From: Polaromonas sp. YR568
Lineage (GTDB): Bacteria; Pseudomonadota; Gammaproteobacteria; Burkholderiales; Burkholderiaceae_C
Direction: 5' to 3'
Length of the DNA: 64,000 nucleotides
Assembly: GCF_900116715.1 (NCBI RefSeq)
Contig: NZ_FPBM01000002.1
Span: 226,589-290,588 of the forward strand
The translations under genes were made by a program, and so were the position numbers. The notes under the pieces were generated by a model that was not told the origin of the DNA, did no database searches, and saw only the letters and a list, made by a program, of their open reading frames with translations. Of the stretch, positions 1 to 11,639 are shown in pieces. Position 1 is the stretch's first letter; the number at the start of each line of letters is the position of its first letter.

Positions 1-65
1 CTCGAGCACCGCAGGTTGCCCGAAGCGAAGCGCAGGGACCCAGACTGCGGGTCGCCTTTTCTTTG

Positions 66-99
66 GTGACTTTCTTTTGGCGAAGCAAAAGAAAGTTAC
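66..99. repeat. Intergenic hairpin repeat
   Basis: Arms 66-79 and 86-99 form a 14-base-pair stem (with a G-T pair) around the loop GCGAAG. GC-rich sequence follows (ccgccgggccacccccggcc). I recall this type of element (ctttcttttgg...caaaagaaag) as recurrent between genes in Comamonadaceae genomes, which is family knowledge and not tested here. The rest of bases 1-169, downstream of sbcB, shows no coding sequence. Confidence 0.6.
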
Positions 100-169
100 T
101 GGCCGCCGGGCCACCCCCGGCCAGCAGCTCTCAGACAAGCGCGCAAGGCCGGAGCAAGATCCGACCTAG

Positions 170-1639
170 CTAAACCTCGGGCGCTACAAACTCCGCATAC
201 TCATAAAGCGCCCCCAAAATCTCCTCCCCCCGCTCATCAGCCGTCTCCGACAACACATCAATCCGGGCAAACAACGCATCCACATTACGCGCTCCACCCT
301 CGCCCTCCAGCAGCCAGGCCACTCTGTGCGCCTCCCACCGCTCGGCATCTTCAGGCGACAGGGTCTCGGGAAAATTACGGGCGCGGTAGCGGAACAATAT
401 TTCCTCCAGCCGGTCATCATCAAAACCGGTGCGACTGTGGGCCAGCTCGGCCGGCGACAGGGCGCGCAGCTGGTTCAGGCGCCGCCGGTCGGCGTTGTTG
501 ATAAAGCCGCCATAGAGGTCTTCGTCGACATCGGCCGCGGCCTCTTTGGGGCGCTGGAAGACTTCAGGCCAGATCGCGCTCATGTCGGGCAGGCTGGCGG
601 CTTTTTCGGCGTTGGCCAGTGCGGCATCGATGTCAACGCCCCACTTGGCCGCCATCTCGGGCGTCAGCGTGGCGAGCTTGCGAACGACCATGGGCGACTT
701 GTTCAGGTGCACTGACTTGATGGGCAGGCGTTGCACGCCTTCGGGCAGCTCGGACGATTTGCTGAAGAGGCGCTGGCGCAGCGTGGCGACATCCAGCAGC
801 GGCAATTCGCTCGGGTCTTGTGACAAATCCCAGGCTAGCAGCTCGTTCTTGTTGGTGGGGTGCGTTGCCAGTGGCCACATGACGGCGAGGCAACCACGCT
901 CGGGCGGGAACATGCCTGATATGTGCAAAAAAGGCTGGGCCGTCTGCGGGCTGGTGGGCAGGCCGAGTTCGGTGGCGACGCGGTCCTTCTTGTGCAGGCT
1001 CAGGGCGAAGTCGAACAGCCTGGGCTGGGCCTGGCGTATCAGGCGCGCCAGGGCAATCGTGGCGCGCACGTCGGACAGCGCGTCGTGCGCCGCATCGTGC
1101 ATCAGGCCATTGGCACGCGCCAGGTCTTCGAGCTTGAAGCTGGGACGGGTCACGCTGGGGTCATCAGGAAAGCGCTCGTCGGGTTTGCGCGGCCAGACGA
1201 TGCCTTCGGGCCGCAGGGCGTAGCACATGCGCACCACGTCCAATAGATCCCAGCGGCCGCAGTCGTTTTGCCATTCGCGCGCGTAAGGGTCTATCAGGTT
1301 GCGCCAGAACAGGTGGCGCGTGACTTCGTCGTCAAAGCGGATGGTGTTGTAGCCCACGCCTATGGTGCCGGGCTCGGCCAGTACAGCTTCAATCTTTGCG
1401 GCGAACTCATGCTCGGCCACGCCGCGCTCCAGGCACAGCTGCGGCGTGATGCCGGTGAGGAGGCAGGACTCCGGATCCGGCAGGTAGTCGTTGGCGGGCT
1501 TGCAGTAAATCATCAGCGGCTCGCCGATTTCATTGAGCTCGGCGTCAGTGCGTATGCCGGCAAACTGCGCGGGCCTGTCGCGGCGCGGGTTGATGCCGAA
1601 GGTCTCGTAGTCGTGCCAGAGAAAGGTGTGGGAAGCCAT
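170..1639 (-). CDS. sbcB: Exodeoxyribonuclease I
   Basis: A 489-residue single-strand-specific 3'-5' exonuclease that acts in mismatch repair and recombination. The DEDD nuclease domain is at the N-terminus: the DYETFG motif supplies Asp10 and Glu12, RFDDEVTRHLFW near residue 101 supplies the middle acid (Asp103), and the HDALSDV motif gives His185 and Asp190. The SH3-like and C-terminal helical part typical of ExoI follows, and the length matches the family (about 475 residues in E. coli). The ATG start puts DYETFG where it normally lies. It is followed on the same strand by no other gene inside the window, and cardiolipin synthase lies 17 bases upstream, so the two may be co-transcribed. 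Confidence 0.95.
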   Translation of the reverse strand: MASHTFLWHDYETFGINPRRDRPAQFAGIRTDAELNEIGEPLMIYCKPANDYLPDPESCLLTGITPQLCLERGVAEHEFAAKIEAVLAEPGTIGVGYNTIRFDDEVTRHLFWRNLIDPYAREWQNDCGRWDLLDVVRMCYALRPEGIVWPRKPDERFPDDPSVTRPSFKLEDLARANGLMHDAAHDALSDVRATIALARLIRQAQPRLFDFALSLHKKDRVATELGLPTSPQTAQPFLHISGMFPPERGCLAVMWPLATHPTNKNELLAWDLSQDPSELPLLDVATLRQRLFSKSSELPEGVQRLPIKSVHLNKSPMVVRKLATLTPEMAAKWGVDIDAALANAEKAASLPDMSAIWPEVFQRPKEAAADVDEDLYGGFINNADRRRLNQLRALSPAELAHSRTGFDDDRLEEILFRYRARNFPETLSPEDAERWEAHRVAWLLEGEGGARNVDALFARIDVLSETADERGEEILGALYEYAEFVAPEV

Positions 1640-1656
1640 GGAGCGTCTCGAAAGAA

Positions 1657-3114
1657 TTAAAGCAAGGGAGAAAACAGCCGTGCCGTGGCGTCGGCCAGCC
1701 GCATCAAAAAGCGCTGCGGCCTGTGGGCGCGCACGGGGGCCGCACTGCGCAGGTCGGTTTCGAACTGTGCCGCCAGAGGCCCCGTCAGCGCCGGGCCGTA
1801 CACCACCGCCATGACCTCGAAGTTCAGGCGAAAGCTGCGGTTGTCAAAATTGGCGGTGCCGGCCATGGCGCAGTTGTCATCGACCACCAGCGTCTTGGAA
1901 TGCAGCATGCGGGCCTTGTACTCCCACACCTTCACGCCGGCGTCAATCAGCTCGTCGTAGTAGGAGCGCGCGGCGGCGCTGACGATCAGGCTGTCGCTGC
2001 GGCGCGGCACCAGCAAGCGTACGTCAACGCCGCGCAGCGCAGCGCTGGTGAGCGCCATCAGCGCGGGCTCGCCAGGCACAAAGTATGGTGTGGTCAGCCA
2101 GGCGCGCTGGCAGGAGGCGTTGATGGCCGCGACATGCATGCGGTGTATGGGCTCCAGCGTGGTGTCGGGCCCGCTGGTGATGATCTGCACCGGGATATCG
2201 CCGGCTTCTGCGTCGGGCAAGAGCTGCGGCAGCAGGTGCGGCAGCGCCCGGTTCTTGTCGCTGGGGTATTCGCCGGTGGTGTAGGCCCAGTCTTCCAGGA
2301 AGGTGGTTTGCAGCCAGCGCACGGCGCTGCCTTCAATACGCAGGTGAACGTCGTGATAGGCGTCCTTGCGTGTGCGCATGTCTTCTTCGTCGGTGATGTT
2401 GACGCCGCCGGTAAAGCCGATGGCGCCGTCGCACACCACGATTTTGCGGTGGGTGCGGTAGTTGGTCACCGGGCGCAGCCGGCGGCCTATGCGGGTGTCG
2501 TGGAAGAAGGCGACGTGCCCGCCGGCATCCTCCAGCGGCGCCAGAAACCTGCTGCCCAGGCGCTGTGAGCCGATGGCATCGACCAGCAGGCGCACGCTGA
2601 CGCCCTCACCGGCTTTTTGCACCAGCAGGTCGCGCAGAGCGGTGCCGATCTGGTCGGGCTCGAAGATGTAGTACTCGAGGTGAATATGGTCGCGTGCGCC
2701 GCGAATCGCCTCGAAGATGCTGTCGAAGGTGCGCGCGCCGCCCGACAGCAGCTCAACCGCGGTCGCGCTGGACACCGGCAGGCCGCAGGCGGCCGTGCCC
2801 AGCGCGGCCATCTGCCGCAGGGCCTCCGGCGCTCTCTGGGCGGCCTCGCGCAAGAGTGCGAGGTCGTCACTTGCGCGTTCACCGGCACGGCTGCGCAGAC
2901 GTTTGAGGCGCTGCTTCTTCAGGCGCTGGGGCCCCAGGAAGTAATAGATGACAAAACCCGCGAAGGGCAGCAAGGCCAGCGACAGTATCCAGCTCATGGT
3001 GGACACCGGGGCGCGCTTTTGCATCACGATCCAGATCGACAGCACCGCAATATAGATGCTCCAGGCCAGGGACAGGCCGGTTTTCCATTCGGAGCTGAGT
3101 TCAGGAAGCGTCAA
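1657..3114 (-). CDS. cls: Cardiolipin synthase (PLD family)
   Basis: A 485-residue membrane-bound phospholipase D-type enzyme that condenses phosphatidylglycerol to cardiolipin. Two N-terminal transmembrane segments lie at about residues 13-31 and 41-60 (SWILSLALLPFAGFVIYYF). Two HKD motifs follow, HRKIVVCD at 222-229 and HSKTLVVDD at 405-413, each followed by the family GG/GT-N turn. Length and order are those of ClsA-type enzymes rather than the shorter ClsB/ClsC. The gene ends 17 bases before sbcB and begins about 110 bases after clpA ends, with the clpA terminator in between, so it probably has its own promoter. Confidence 0.93.
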   Translation of the reverse strand: MTLPELSSEWKTGLSLAWSIYIAVLSIWIVMQKRAPVSTMSWILSLALLPFAGFVIYYFLGPQRLKKQRLKRLRSRAGERASDDLALLREAAQRAPEALRQMAALGTAACGLPVSSATAVELLSGGARTFDSIFEAIRGARDHIHLEYYIFEPDQIGTALRDLLVQKAGEGVSVRLLVDAIGSQRLGSRFLAPLEDAGGHVAFFHDTRIGRRLRPVTNYRTHRKIVVCDGAIGFTGGVNITDEEDMRTRKDAYHDVHLRIEGSAVRWLQTTFLEDWAYTTGEYPSDKNRALPHLLPQLLPDAEAGDIPVQIITSGPDTTLEPIHRMHVAAINASCQRAWLTTPYFVPGEPALMALTSAALRGVDVRLLVPRRSDSLIVSAAARSYYDELIDAGVKVWEYKARMLHSKTLVVDDNCAMAGTANFDNRSFRLNFEVMAVVYGPALTGPLAAQFETDLRSAAPVRAHRPQRFLMRLADATARLFSPLL

Positions 3115-3152
3115 GGCGGGGTTTCAAAGAGTGGACGGCGCTGGCGGACATG

Positions 3153-3187
3153 AAAAAAGGCCGATAGCGTGATGCTACCGGCCTTTT
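3153..3187 (-). terminator. Rho-independent terminator of clpA
   Basis: Arms 3155-3168 and 3174-3187 pair with one A-C mismatch around a 5-base loop. On the minus strand the stem is followed by a run of six T (complement of 3153-3158), and it lies about 40 bases after the clpA stop codon. Confidence 0.8.
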
Positions 3188-3226
3188 GGGTGGGTGCTGA
3201 AAAATCAGCGCCTGCCTTGGCTTGGC

Positions 3227-5563
<2,337 letters not shown>

Positions 5564-5631
5564 TGATCTTCCTTTCGGCTTGCTTGGGTTACTTTACTGA
5601 CTTATAGCTCGAATATTGGCCGGATTTACGA

Positions 5632-6018
5632 TTATTCAATGGGCTCACTGACACACTGCAGTGGATGGCCGTTTTTGCGGGCGGCTTCGGTGACCTGGTC
5701 AACCTTGGTGGCAGCCACGTCTTTGGAGAAGACGCCGCAAACGCCTTTACCGTCCAGATGGATCTTCAGCATGATCTGCGTGGCGGTTTCACGGTCTTTA
5801 TTGAAGAATTCCTGAATAACGACCACCACAAACTCCATCGGGGTGTAATCGTCATTGAGCAGCACCACCTGGTACATCTGCGGTGGTTTGGTCTTTTGCG
5901 GGCGGCGCTCCAGTACAACCGACTCTCCTCCGTTGCCGTTATCCGGCCTGACGGCAGGAACCGGATGCTGCACCGGGGAGTTAGGGGTTTTGGGAGACTT
6001 GGTTGCCATGGAATTCAT
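5632..6018 (-). CDS. clpS: ATP-dependent Clp protease adaptor ClpS
   Basis: The adaptor that hands N-degron substrates to ClpA. The C-terminal core is clear: [17 protein letters not shown], then the region ending [15 protein letters not shown], with the conserved [10 protein letters not shown] stretch. A 35-45 residue disordered, Pro-rich N-terminus precedes it. The frame opens at a GTG at 6027, but the ATG at 6018 is better placed because GGTGG lies about 5 bases upstream of it; another ATG (MATKSP) follows at 6009. I use 6018 (128 residues). It is upstream of clpA on the same strand. Confidence 0.93.
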   Translation of the reverse strand: MNSMATKSPKTPNSPVQHPVPAVRPDNGNGGESVVLERRPQKTKPPQMYQVVLLNDDYTPMEFVVVVIQEFFNKDRETATQIMLKIHLDGKGVCGVFSKDVAATKVDQVTEAARKNGHPLQCVSEPIE

Positions 6019-6111
6019 TCTAGCCACCGATGTTGCTCAGTGCGCCTGGTAGGGAAATTGGTGGCGGGAACGCGACATTCAAGCGTGATTTTTTGCCTTT
6101 TTTACGGACAA

Positions 6112-6146
6112 GAAAAAACCGCCTCGGGATTGCTCCCGGGCGGCTT
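6112..6146 (-). terminator. Rho-independent terminator of icd
   Basis: Arms 6117-6129 and 6134-6146 pair around a 4-base loop. On the minus strand the stem is followed by a T run (complement of the A run 6113-6118). It lies about 35 bases after the icd stop codon and upstream of clpS. Confidence 0.8.
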
Positions 6147-6179
6147 CAAAATAGAGGGCTGGGCCCGCTTCGGCGCTTT

Positions 6180-7433
6180 TTACATGTGGTCGATCATGAC
6201 CTGGCCAAAGCCGGAGCAGCTGACCTGCGTCGCACCTTCCATGAGGCGCGCGAAGTCATAAGTCACCTTCTTGGACTCAATGGATTTTTCCATGGAGCTG
6301 ATGATCAGGTCGGCAGCCTTGGTCCAGCCCATGTGGCGCAGCATCATCTCGGCCGAGAGGATCTCGGAGCCGGGGTTGACATAGTCTTTGCCGGCGTACT
6401 TGGGCGCCGTGCCGTGGGTAGCTTCAAACATGGCGACGGTGTCGCTCAGGTTGGCGCCGGGGGCGATGCCGATACCGCCGACCTGGGCCGCCAGCGCGTC
6501 GGAAACATAGTCGCCGTTCAGGTTCAGGGTCGCGATCACGCTGTATTCAGCGGGGCGCAGCAGAATCTGCTGCAGGAAGGCGTCGGCGATGCTGTCCTTA
6601 ACGGTGATTTCCTTGCCGGTTTTCGGGTTCTTGAACTTCATCCATGGGCCGCCGTCAATTTCCACCGCGCCGAATTCCTTCTTGGCCAGGGCGTAAGCCC
6701 AGTCACGGAAACCGCCTTCGGTGAACTTCATGATGTTGCCCTTGTGCACGATGGTCACACTGGACTTGTCGTTGTCAATGGCGTACTGGATGGCCTTGCG
6801 CACCAGGCGCTCGGTACCTTCGCTGGAAACCGGCTTGATGCCGATGCCGGAGGTGTTCGGGAAGCGGATTTTCTTGACGCCCATCTCGTCCTGCAGGAAC
6901 TTGATCAGCTTTTTGGCCTTGTCGCTGCCGGACTCGAACTCGATACCGGCGTAGATGTCTTCCGAGTTCTCACGGAAGATGACCATGTTGGTCTTCTGCG
7001 GCTCTTTGACGGGCGAAGGAACGCCGGCGAAGTACTGGATGGGGCGCAGGCAGACGTAAAGGTCGAGTTCCTGGCGCAGCGCAACGTTCAGGCTGCGGAT
7101 ACCGCCGCCCACAGGGGTCGTCAGCGGGCCCTTGATGGACACCACGTAGTCGCGCACGGCGTGCAGGGTTTCTTCAGGCAGCCACACGTCCGGGCCGTAG
7201 ACCTTGGTGGATTTTTCACCGGCATACACCTCCATCCAGTGAATCTTTTTCTTGCCGCCGTAGGCCTTGGCAACAGCAGCATCCACCACCTTCAACATGA
7301 CCGGCGTGATGTCGGCGCCGGTGCCGTCGCCTTCGATGAACGGAATGACGGGTTCGTCAGGCACGTTCAGGGAGTTGTCGGCGTTGACAGTGATTTTCTG
7401 GCCTTGGGAAGGCACTTTGATGTGCTGGTACAT
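6180..7433 (-). CDS. icd: Isocitrate dehydrogenase, NADP-dependent
   Basis: A 417-residue TCA-cycle enzyme that converts isocitrate to 2-oxoglutarate, CO2 and NADPH. The N-terminal motif [14 protein letters not shown] and the substrate loop [13 protein letters not shown], whose Ser is the phosphorylation-type serine in enteric enzymes, are both present. The metal-site segment ([17 protein letters not shown]) and the end [20 protein letters not shown] are typical of the homodimeric E. coli-type enzyme, and so is the length. It is a single-gene unit ending at the hairpin at 6112-6146. A short inverted repeat (TTTAGG at 7487-7492, CCTAAA at 7501-7506) lies about 55 bases upstream; its role is unknown. 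Confidence 0.97.
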   Translation of the reverse strand: MYQHIKVPSQGQKITVNADNSLNVPDEPVIPFIEGDGTGADITPVMLKVVDAAVAKAYGGKKKIHWMEVYAGEKSTKVYGPDVWLPEETLHAVRDYVVSIKGPLTTPVGGGIRSLNVALRQELDLYVCLRPIQYFAGVPSPVKEPQKTNMVIFRENSEDIYAGIEFESGSDKAKKLIKFLQDEMGVKKIRFPNTSGIGIKPVSSEGTERLVRKAIQYAIDNDKSSVTIVHKGNIMKFTEGGFRDWAYALAKKEFGAVEIDGGPWMKFKNPKTGKEITVKDSIADAFLQQILLRPAEYSVIATLNLNGDYVSDALAAQVGGIGIAPGANLSDTVAMFEATHGTAPKYAGKDYVNPGSEILSAEMMLRHMGWTKAADLIISSMEKSIESKKVTYDFARLMEGATQVSCSGFGQVMIDHM

Positions 7434-7645
7434 GTAGGGAAGTCTCCGGTGAGCGCTCTGGCGTGGGTAGGTACGCCGCGTAGCAGTTTAGGTAAAAACC
7501 CCTAAATTCTAGCCGTAAAAGCATTGGGCAAAAGAATTTGGGGGCTTGTGTCAACGGCTTGCGAACGGGGCTCGTTACGGTAGGGCCTCCGAGAAGTTCG
7601 GGGTACTTTTTCCAATCACATTATTAAGTATTAAGGAAATTCCAA

Positions 7646-8011
7646 ATGAACAAGATCCTCGCTGCTTTGATCGCTGGCCTCTTCGCTGTTGGTGCATACG
7701 CACAAGCTCCTGCCAAGCCTGCTTCCGCTCCTGCCGCCGCAGCCGCACCAGCTCCCGCTGCTGCTCCTGCCGCTACCCCAGCTGCCAAGCCAGCCAAGCC
7801 CACCAAGGAAGAAAAAGCAGCCGCTGCAGCCGCAAAGAAAGAAAAAGCTGCTGCCGACAAGAAGGCAAAGGCTGACGCCGCTGCTGCCAAGAAAGCTGAA
7901 GCTGCTGCTGCAAAGAAGGCAAAGGCTGAAGCAGCTGCCGCCAAGAAGGCTGAAGCCGCCGCTGCCAAGAAAGCAAAGGCTGACGCCAAGAAAGCTGAAG
8001 CCAAGAAGTAA
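7646..8011 (+). CDS. Exported Ala/Lys/Pro-rich repeat protein, function unknown
   Basis: A 121-residue low-complexity protein. Residues 1-19 form a signal peptide ending GAYA, with Gln at the next position. A Pro/Ala segment covers about 20-52. An Ala/Lys/Glu segment runs to the end, with an 18-residue unit repeated twice, at 76-93 and 94-111, in which Lys pairs fall at fixed positions (82/83, 90/91 and 100/101, 108/109). Lys-rich Ala repeats recall histone H1-like proteins, but the signal peptide argues for export. The RBS AAGGAA lies just before the ATG. The gene stands alone and has a strong terminator at 8033-8059. Codon use follows the repeat (gct/gcc/gca, aag). Function unknown. Confidence 0.85.
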   Translation: MNKILAALIAGLFAVGAYAQAPAKPASAPAAAAAPAPAAAPAATPAAKPAKPTKEEKAAAAAAKKEKAAADKKAKADAAAAKKAEAAAAKKAKAEAAAAKKAEAAAAKKAKADAKKAEAKK

Positions 8012-8032
8012 ATTCCTGGTGACTTCGGTCAG

Positions 8033-8059
8033 AATGCCCGCCGCGTGCGGGCATTTTTT
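8033..8059 (+). terminator. Rho-independent terminator after the Ala/Lys-rich gene
   Basis: AATGCCCGC at 8033-8041 pairs with GCGGGCATT at 8047-8055 around loop CGCGT, followed by a T run to 8059. It lies 22 bases after the stop codon. Confidence 0.85.
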
Positions 8060-8106
8060 ATGCGCGTCGTTTATGCTGGCAAATCAACTTTATGCGTGGT
8101 GACTCT

Positions 8107-8595
8107 ATGTTTTCAAAATCCGGCGCGGCATCTTATGGCAAGGCATTCCTGGGCCTCGCCTTTACCCTGGCTGCCTTGCTTTCTCCGATGCTCGTCTCCG
8201 CACAGGAAGGCCCGCAGATGAATCTGCAGCGCGTCAAACTCACAGCAGGCATGCACCTGATTGATGCGCAAGTCGCATTCACGCCCGAGCAACGGCAAAT
8301 CGGCCTGATGTTTCGCAAGGAGATGCCGCAGCAAGAAGGCATGATCTTCGTGTTCGAGCAAGCCAGCCAGCAATGCTTCTGGATGAAAAACACCCTGCTG
8401 CCCCTGACGGCTGCTTTTGTGGCAGACGACGGCACCATCGTGAACCTGGCGGACATGAAGCCGCAAACCACCGATGCCCACTGCTCGGCGCAACCAGTAC
8501 GCTATGTGCTGGAAATGAACAAGGGCTGGTTCGCCAAAAAAGGTATCAAGGCCGGCAGCAAACTGGGCGGCCCGCCTTTTGAGGCAAAGCGCTGA
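8107..8595 (+). CDS. DUF192 family exported protein
   Basis: A 162-residue protein. The signal peptide (hydrophobic FLGLAFTLAALLSPMLVSA) is followed by a DUF192 domain, recognisable by TPEQRQIGLMFRKEMPQQEG, the central MIFVFEQ and CFWMKNTLLPLTAAF blocks, and the end HCSAQPVRYVLEMNKGWF. The DUF192 family is small, beta-rich and of unknown biochemical role. An in-frame ATG exists at 8092, but GGTGA at 8098-8102 is well spaced for the ATG at 8107, so I chose that. It ends at a bidirectional terminator shared with convergent sodB. Confidence 0.88.
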   Translation: MFSKSGAASYGKAFLGLAFTLAALLSPMLVSAQEGPQMNLQRVKLTAGMHLIDAQVAFTPEQRQIGLMFRKEMPQQEGMIFVFEQASQQCFWMKNTLLPLTAAFVADDGTIVNLADMKPQTTDAHCSAQPVRYVLEMNKGWFAKKGIKAGSKLGGPPFEAKR

Positions 8596-8625
8596 TCTTT
8601 CCCCAGCCTAAACTCCGCCCGAAAC

Positions 8626-8654
8626 AAAAAAAGCCGACTGAAGTCGGCTTTTTT
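8626..8654. terminator. Bidirectional terminator between the DUF192 gene and sodB
   Basis: AAAAAAGCCGACT at 8627-8639 pairs with AGTCGGCTTTTTT at 8642-8654. A and T runs on both sides let it work for both convergent genes. Confidence 0.85.
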
Positions 8655-8682
8655 GTGCACGCCAGAAGCGTGACCCAGGCAA

Positions 8683-9264
8683 TCAGGCGAAGTTGGCTTC
8701 CGCAAAACTCCAGTTGACCAGATTGGACAGGAAGGTTTCCACAAACTTGGGGCGCAGGTTGCGGTAGTCGATGTAGTAGGCATGTTCCCAGACGTCAACC
8801 GTCAGCAGGGCTTTGTCTGCGGTGGTGAGCGGAGTGCCGGCAGGGCCGGTGTTGACGATGTCCACCGTGCCGTCGGCTTTCTTGACCAGCCAGGTCCAGC
8901 CGGAACCGAAATTGCCCACGGCCGACTTGACAAAGGCTTCCTTGAAGGCGGCGTAAGAGCCGAACTTGGCGTTGATCGCCGCTGCCAGCGCGCCGCTGGG
9001 TTCGCCGCCACCCGCGGGCTTCATGCAGCTCCAGAAGAAGGTGTGGTTCCAGATCTGGGCTGCGTTGTTGTACACGCCACCGCTGGATTTTTTGACGATC
9101 TCTTCGAGCGTCATCGACTCGAACTCGGTGCCCTTTTGCAGGTTGTTGAGGTTCACCACGTAAGCATTGTGGTGCTTGCCATGATGGTATTCAAAGGCTT
9201 CCTGGCTGTAATGCGGCGCCAGGGCGTCGATCGGGTAAGGGAGCGGTGGGAGCTTGTGTTCCAT
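8683..9264 (-). CDS. sodB: Superoxide dismutase, iron type
   Basis: A 193-residue cytosolic enzyme that dismutates superoxide to H2O2 and O2. Metal ligands are visible in [13 protein letters not shown] (His27 region), NHTFFWSCM (second His) and the signature [11 protein letters not shown] (Asp and His). The [12 protein letters not shown] block and length favour the Fe-type SodB. Start: [11 protein letters not shown] is the normal N-terminus. It is convergent with the DUF192 gene and shares its terminator; xseA ends 70 bases upstream on the same strand. Confidence 0.96.
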   Translation of the reverse strand: MEHKLPPLPYPIDALAPHYSQEAFEYHHGKHHNAYVVNLNNLQKGTEFESMTLEEIVKKSSGGVYNNAAQIWNHTFFWSCMKPAGGGEPSGALAAAINAKFGSYAAFKEAFVKSAVGNFGSGWTWLVKKADGTVDIVNTGPAGTPLTTADKALLTVDVWEHAYYIDYRNLRPKFVETFLSNLVNWSFAEANFA

Positions 9265-9334
9265 GATTTTCCTCGTGGTGATGAATGAACTTTTGTGAAA
9301 ACTGTTGTGAACGCTGTCCGGGCCATTGTAAAAA

Positions 9335-10708
9335 CTAAATCAGGCGGCGCGCAGAGACTGTCAAATCGACCTCGCCGCCGGCAAGGGTAGCGCGCACCGG
9401 TTGGCCCACGTGCGTTTTTTCAGGACTGGTGATGGGCTCACCTTGAAGGTCGGCGAGCCAGGCATAGCCGCGCTTCAGGACCAGCTTGGGGTCCAGCAGC
9501 TCAAGCCGCAACTGCGCGCGCTCGACCCGCTGCAGGCCGCGCTGCAAGCTGCCTTCCACCTCCCGGGGAAAGTCCGTGCTCAGCGCTTTCAGCCTGACGC
9601 GTTCGTGCTGCAAGGCTGAACGCACCGCGTGGTTCAGACTCTGGCCCAGCCCCGCCAGACGGGCGTGTTGCCGTGTCACCAGGTGGGATGGCCTGCCCAC
9701 CCGGGACGCCGCCCAGTCCAGGCGCTGGCTGTGCGACTGCATCTGGCGGTCAACGCCATTTTGCAACCGCGACAAGGCCAGCCCCAGCGCCCCCAGCCAC
9801 ACGCTTTGCGGTTGCGCACAAAGTTCGGCCGCGGCGGTCGGTGTAGGGGCCCGCACATCCGCACAAAAATCAGCAATGGTGAAATCGGTTTCATGGCCCA
9901 CGCCGCTGATCACCGGCATGGGAGCCTCAACAATGGTGCGCGCAAGCTGCTCGTCGTTGAAGGCCCACAAATCCTCCATCGCGCCGCCGCCGCGCACCAG
10001 GAGCAGAACATCCACCTTGTCCTGCTCCCGCCTTTGATACGCCTTCAGCAATGCCCCCCGCAACTCGCCCGCCGCCTGGGCACCCTGCACAGTGGCCGGG
10101 TAAATCACCACGGGAATGTGCGGCACACGCCGCTGCAGCGCGCTCACCACGTCATGCAAGGCAGCAGCCCCCAGGGATGTGATGACGCCGATGGCGCGCG
10201 GCATGACGGGCAAGGGCCTTTTCCGGCCGGTATCGAAAAGGCCTTCAGTTTCCAGCTTGGCCTTTAGCAGCAGAAACTGCTCGAACAGGTTGCCTTGCCC
10301 CGCCTGGCGCATGGACTCCACGACCAGTTGCAACTCCCCGCGCGGCTCATAAACGCCCAGGCGCCCCCGCAACTCGACCAATTGGCCGTCGCGCGGCGAA
10401 AAGTCCAGCAGGCCGGCCGCACGGCGAAACATGGCGCAGCGAACCTGCCCCTGCTCGTCTTTCAGGGAAAAATAGCAATGCCCGCTGGCTGCCCGCGAAA
10501 ACCCGCTGATTTCACCTTGCACGGCTACAGGGTTGAAACGAGCCTCGAGACTGTCCGCAATCGCGCGCAGCAAAGAGCCCACGGGCCAGATACGAACACC
10601 CGCTTCGCGTCCGGGCAAAAAAGGTTTTTCAGAATGAGACGGAGTCTCAAACACGCCTAAACCCCTTGATTTCGCAGGGGTAGTACTCCACAGAGCACCG
10701 TCCAGCAT
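9335..10708 (-). CDS. xseA: Exodeoxyribonuclease VII large subunit
   Basis: The large subunit of exonuclease VII, which degrades single-stranded DNA in both directions. An N-terminal OB-fold ([20 protein letters not shown] through [19 protein letters not shown]) is followed by the catalytic domain with the family blocks [38 protein letters not shown] and [20 protein letters not shown]. The start is uncertain. The frame opens at a GTG (10720), there is an ATG at 10708, and a GTG at 10654 would remove about 18 unconserved residues; none has a strong ribosome-binding site. The small subunit xseB is not adjacent. Confidence 0.93.
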   Translation of the reverse strand: MLDGALWSTTPAKSRGLGVFETPSHSEKPFLPGREAGVRIWPVGSLLRAIADSLEARFNPVAVQGEISGFSRAASGHCYFSLKDEQGQVRCAMFRRAAGLLDFSPRDGQLVELRGRLGVYEPRGELQLVVESMRQAGQGNLFEQFLLLKAKLETEGLFDTGRKRPLPVMPRAIGVITSLGAAALHDVVSALQRRVPHIPVVIYPATVQGAQAAGELRGALLKAYQRREQDKVDVLLLVRGGGAMEDLWAFNDEQLARTIVEAPMPVISGVGHETDFTIADFCADVRAPTPTAAAELCAQPQSVWLGALGLALSRLQNGVDRQMQSHSQRLDWAASRVGRPSHLVTRQHARLAGLGQSLNHAVRSALQHERVRLKALSTDFPREVEGSLQRGLQRVERAQLRLELLDPKLVLKRGYAWLADLQGEPITSPEKTHVGQPVRATLAGGEVDLTVSARRLI

Positions 10709-10860
10709 GGGCAAAACCACTACTTTGCTGCGGGAAATGCGATAGCTTCGTATAACTCATTGATTTTGAATAACTTAATTCTGCTCAAAATTTCATCGTT
10801 TTGTCATACGCACGATTTGGTGCGGCCTGTGGCCTCTTCCACCATCACTTGCTCACAAAG

Positions 10861-10869
10861 TTATCCACA
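10861..10869 (+). promoter_or_regulatory. Perfect DnaA box
   Basis: TTATCCACA matches the strong DnaA-box consensus exactly. It sits alone in the 286-base gap between the divergent xseA and exbB genes. No second close match lies nearby, so this is not an origin. It could titrate DnaA or affect either promoter. The remaining gap is AT-rich around 10740-10800 and holds no open frame of note. Confidence 0.5.
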
Positions 10870-10994
10870 GCTTCTGTGGGTTACGTCTTACAAAACATGA
10901 TCTTGCAAACAATCGCGAATGATGCGCCGCCGGTCGGGTGCTGCAATTTCTGTAAGCCATAATCCACCACAAATTATCTGCTTGGAGATGTGCA

Positions 10995-11633
10995 TTGTTT
11001 TCGATCATACAAGCCGCAGGCTGGCCGATCTGGCCTCTGGTTGCCTGTTCCGTCTTGGCTCTGGCGCTGGTTATTGAGCGTTTTACCAGCCTCAAAATCC
11101 GCAAAGTCGCCCCTCCCAAACTGCTTGACGAAGCCATTACGGTTTCACGCGCAGCCATCCCCTCGCCCGATGTCGTGGCGCAACTTGAGCAGAATTCATT
11201 GCTTGGCGAGGTGCTTGCCAGCGGCTTTCGCGCCCTGAACGCGAACCCGCGGATCAGCGAAGACGACTTGCGCGCCACCCTGGAGGGCGCCGGACGCCAG
11301 GCGGCGCACAAGCTGGAACGCTATCTCGCGGCCCTGGCAACCATTGCCTCCGCCGCGCCCCTGCTCGGCCTCCTGGGCACGGTGATCGGCATGATCGAAA
11401 TCTTCGGCTCCCAGGCTGGCGGCGGTGGCGTCAGCAACGCCGCCGGGGGCAACCCGGCGCAACTGGCGCAAGGCATTTCCATCGCCCTTTACAACACGGC
11501 ATTCGGCCTGATGGTGGCGATTCCCTCGCTGATTTTCTGGCGCTACTTCCGGGCTCGCGTAGACGGCTACCTGCTGACCATGGAGCTTGCTGCCGAGCGT
11601 TTCGTGCGCCACCTCAACAACCTGCGCAAATGA
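10995..11633 (+). CDS. exbB: MotA/TolQ/ExbB proton channel family protein
   Basis: A 212-residue inner-membrane proton-channel subunit that energises outer-membrane transport with ExbD and TonB. The first membrane segment is WPIWPLVACSVLALALVIERF at residues 10-30. The second and third lie in ALATIASAAPLLGLLGTVIGMI and GISIALYNTAFGLMVAIPSLIF, the typical ExbB/TolQ pattern. The start is a TTG with GGAG seven bases upstream; no in-frame ATG fits. It heads a run exbB-exbD-lpxK-trm112-kdsB. With exbD nearby and no tolA/tolB, ExbB is more likely than TolQ. Confidence 0.92.
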   Translation: MFSIIQAAGWPIWPLVACSVLALALVIERFTSLKIRKVAPPKLLDEAITVSRAAIPSPDVVAQLEQNSLLGEVLASGFRALNANPRISEDDLRATLEGAGRQAAHKLERYLAALATIASAAPLLGLLGTVIGMIEIFGSQAGGGGVSNAAGGNPAQLAQGISIALYNTAFGLMVAIPSLIFWRYFRARVDGYLLTMELAAERFVRHLNNLRK

Positions 11634-11639
11634 CAAAAG

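Noticed and set aside
6030..7505. 491-residue open frame opposite icd
   Set aside because: It is antisense to icd over its full length, with no family resemblance.
7646..8011. Nucleoid histone H1-like protein
   Set aside because: The signal peptide with a GAYA cleavage site argues for export, although composition is similar.
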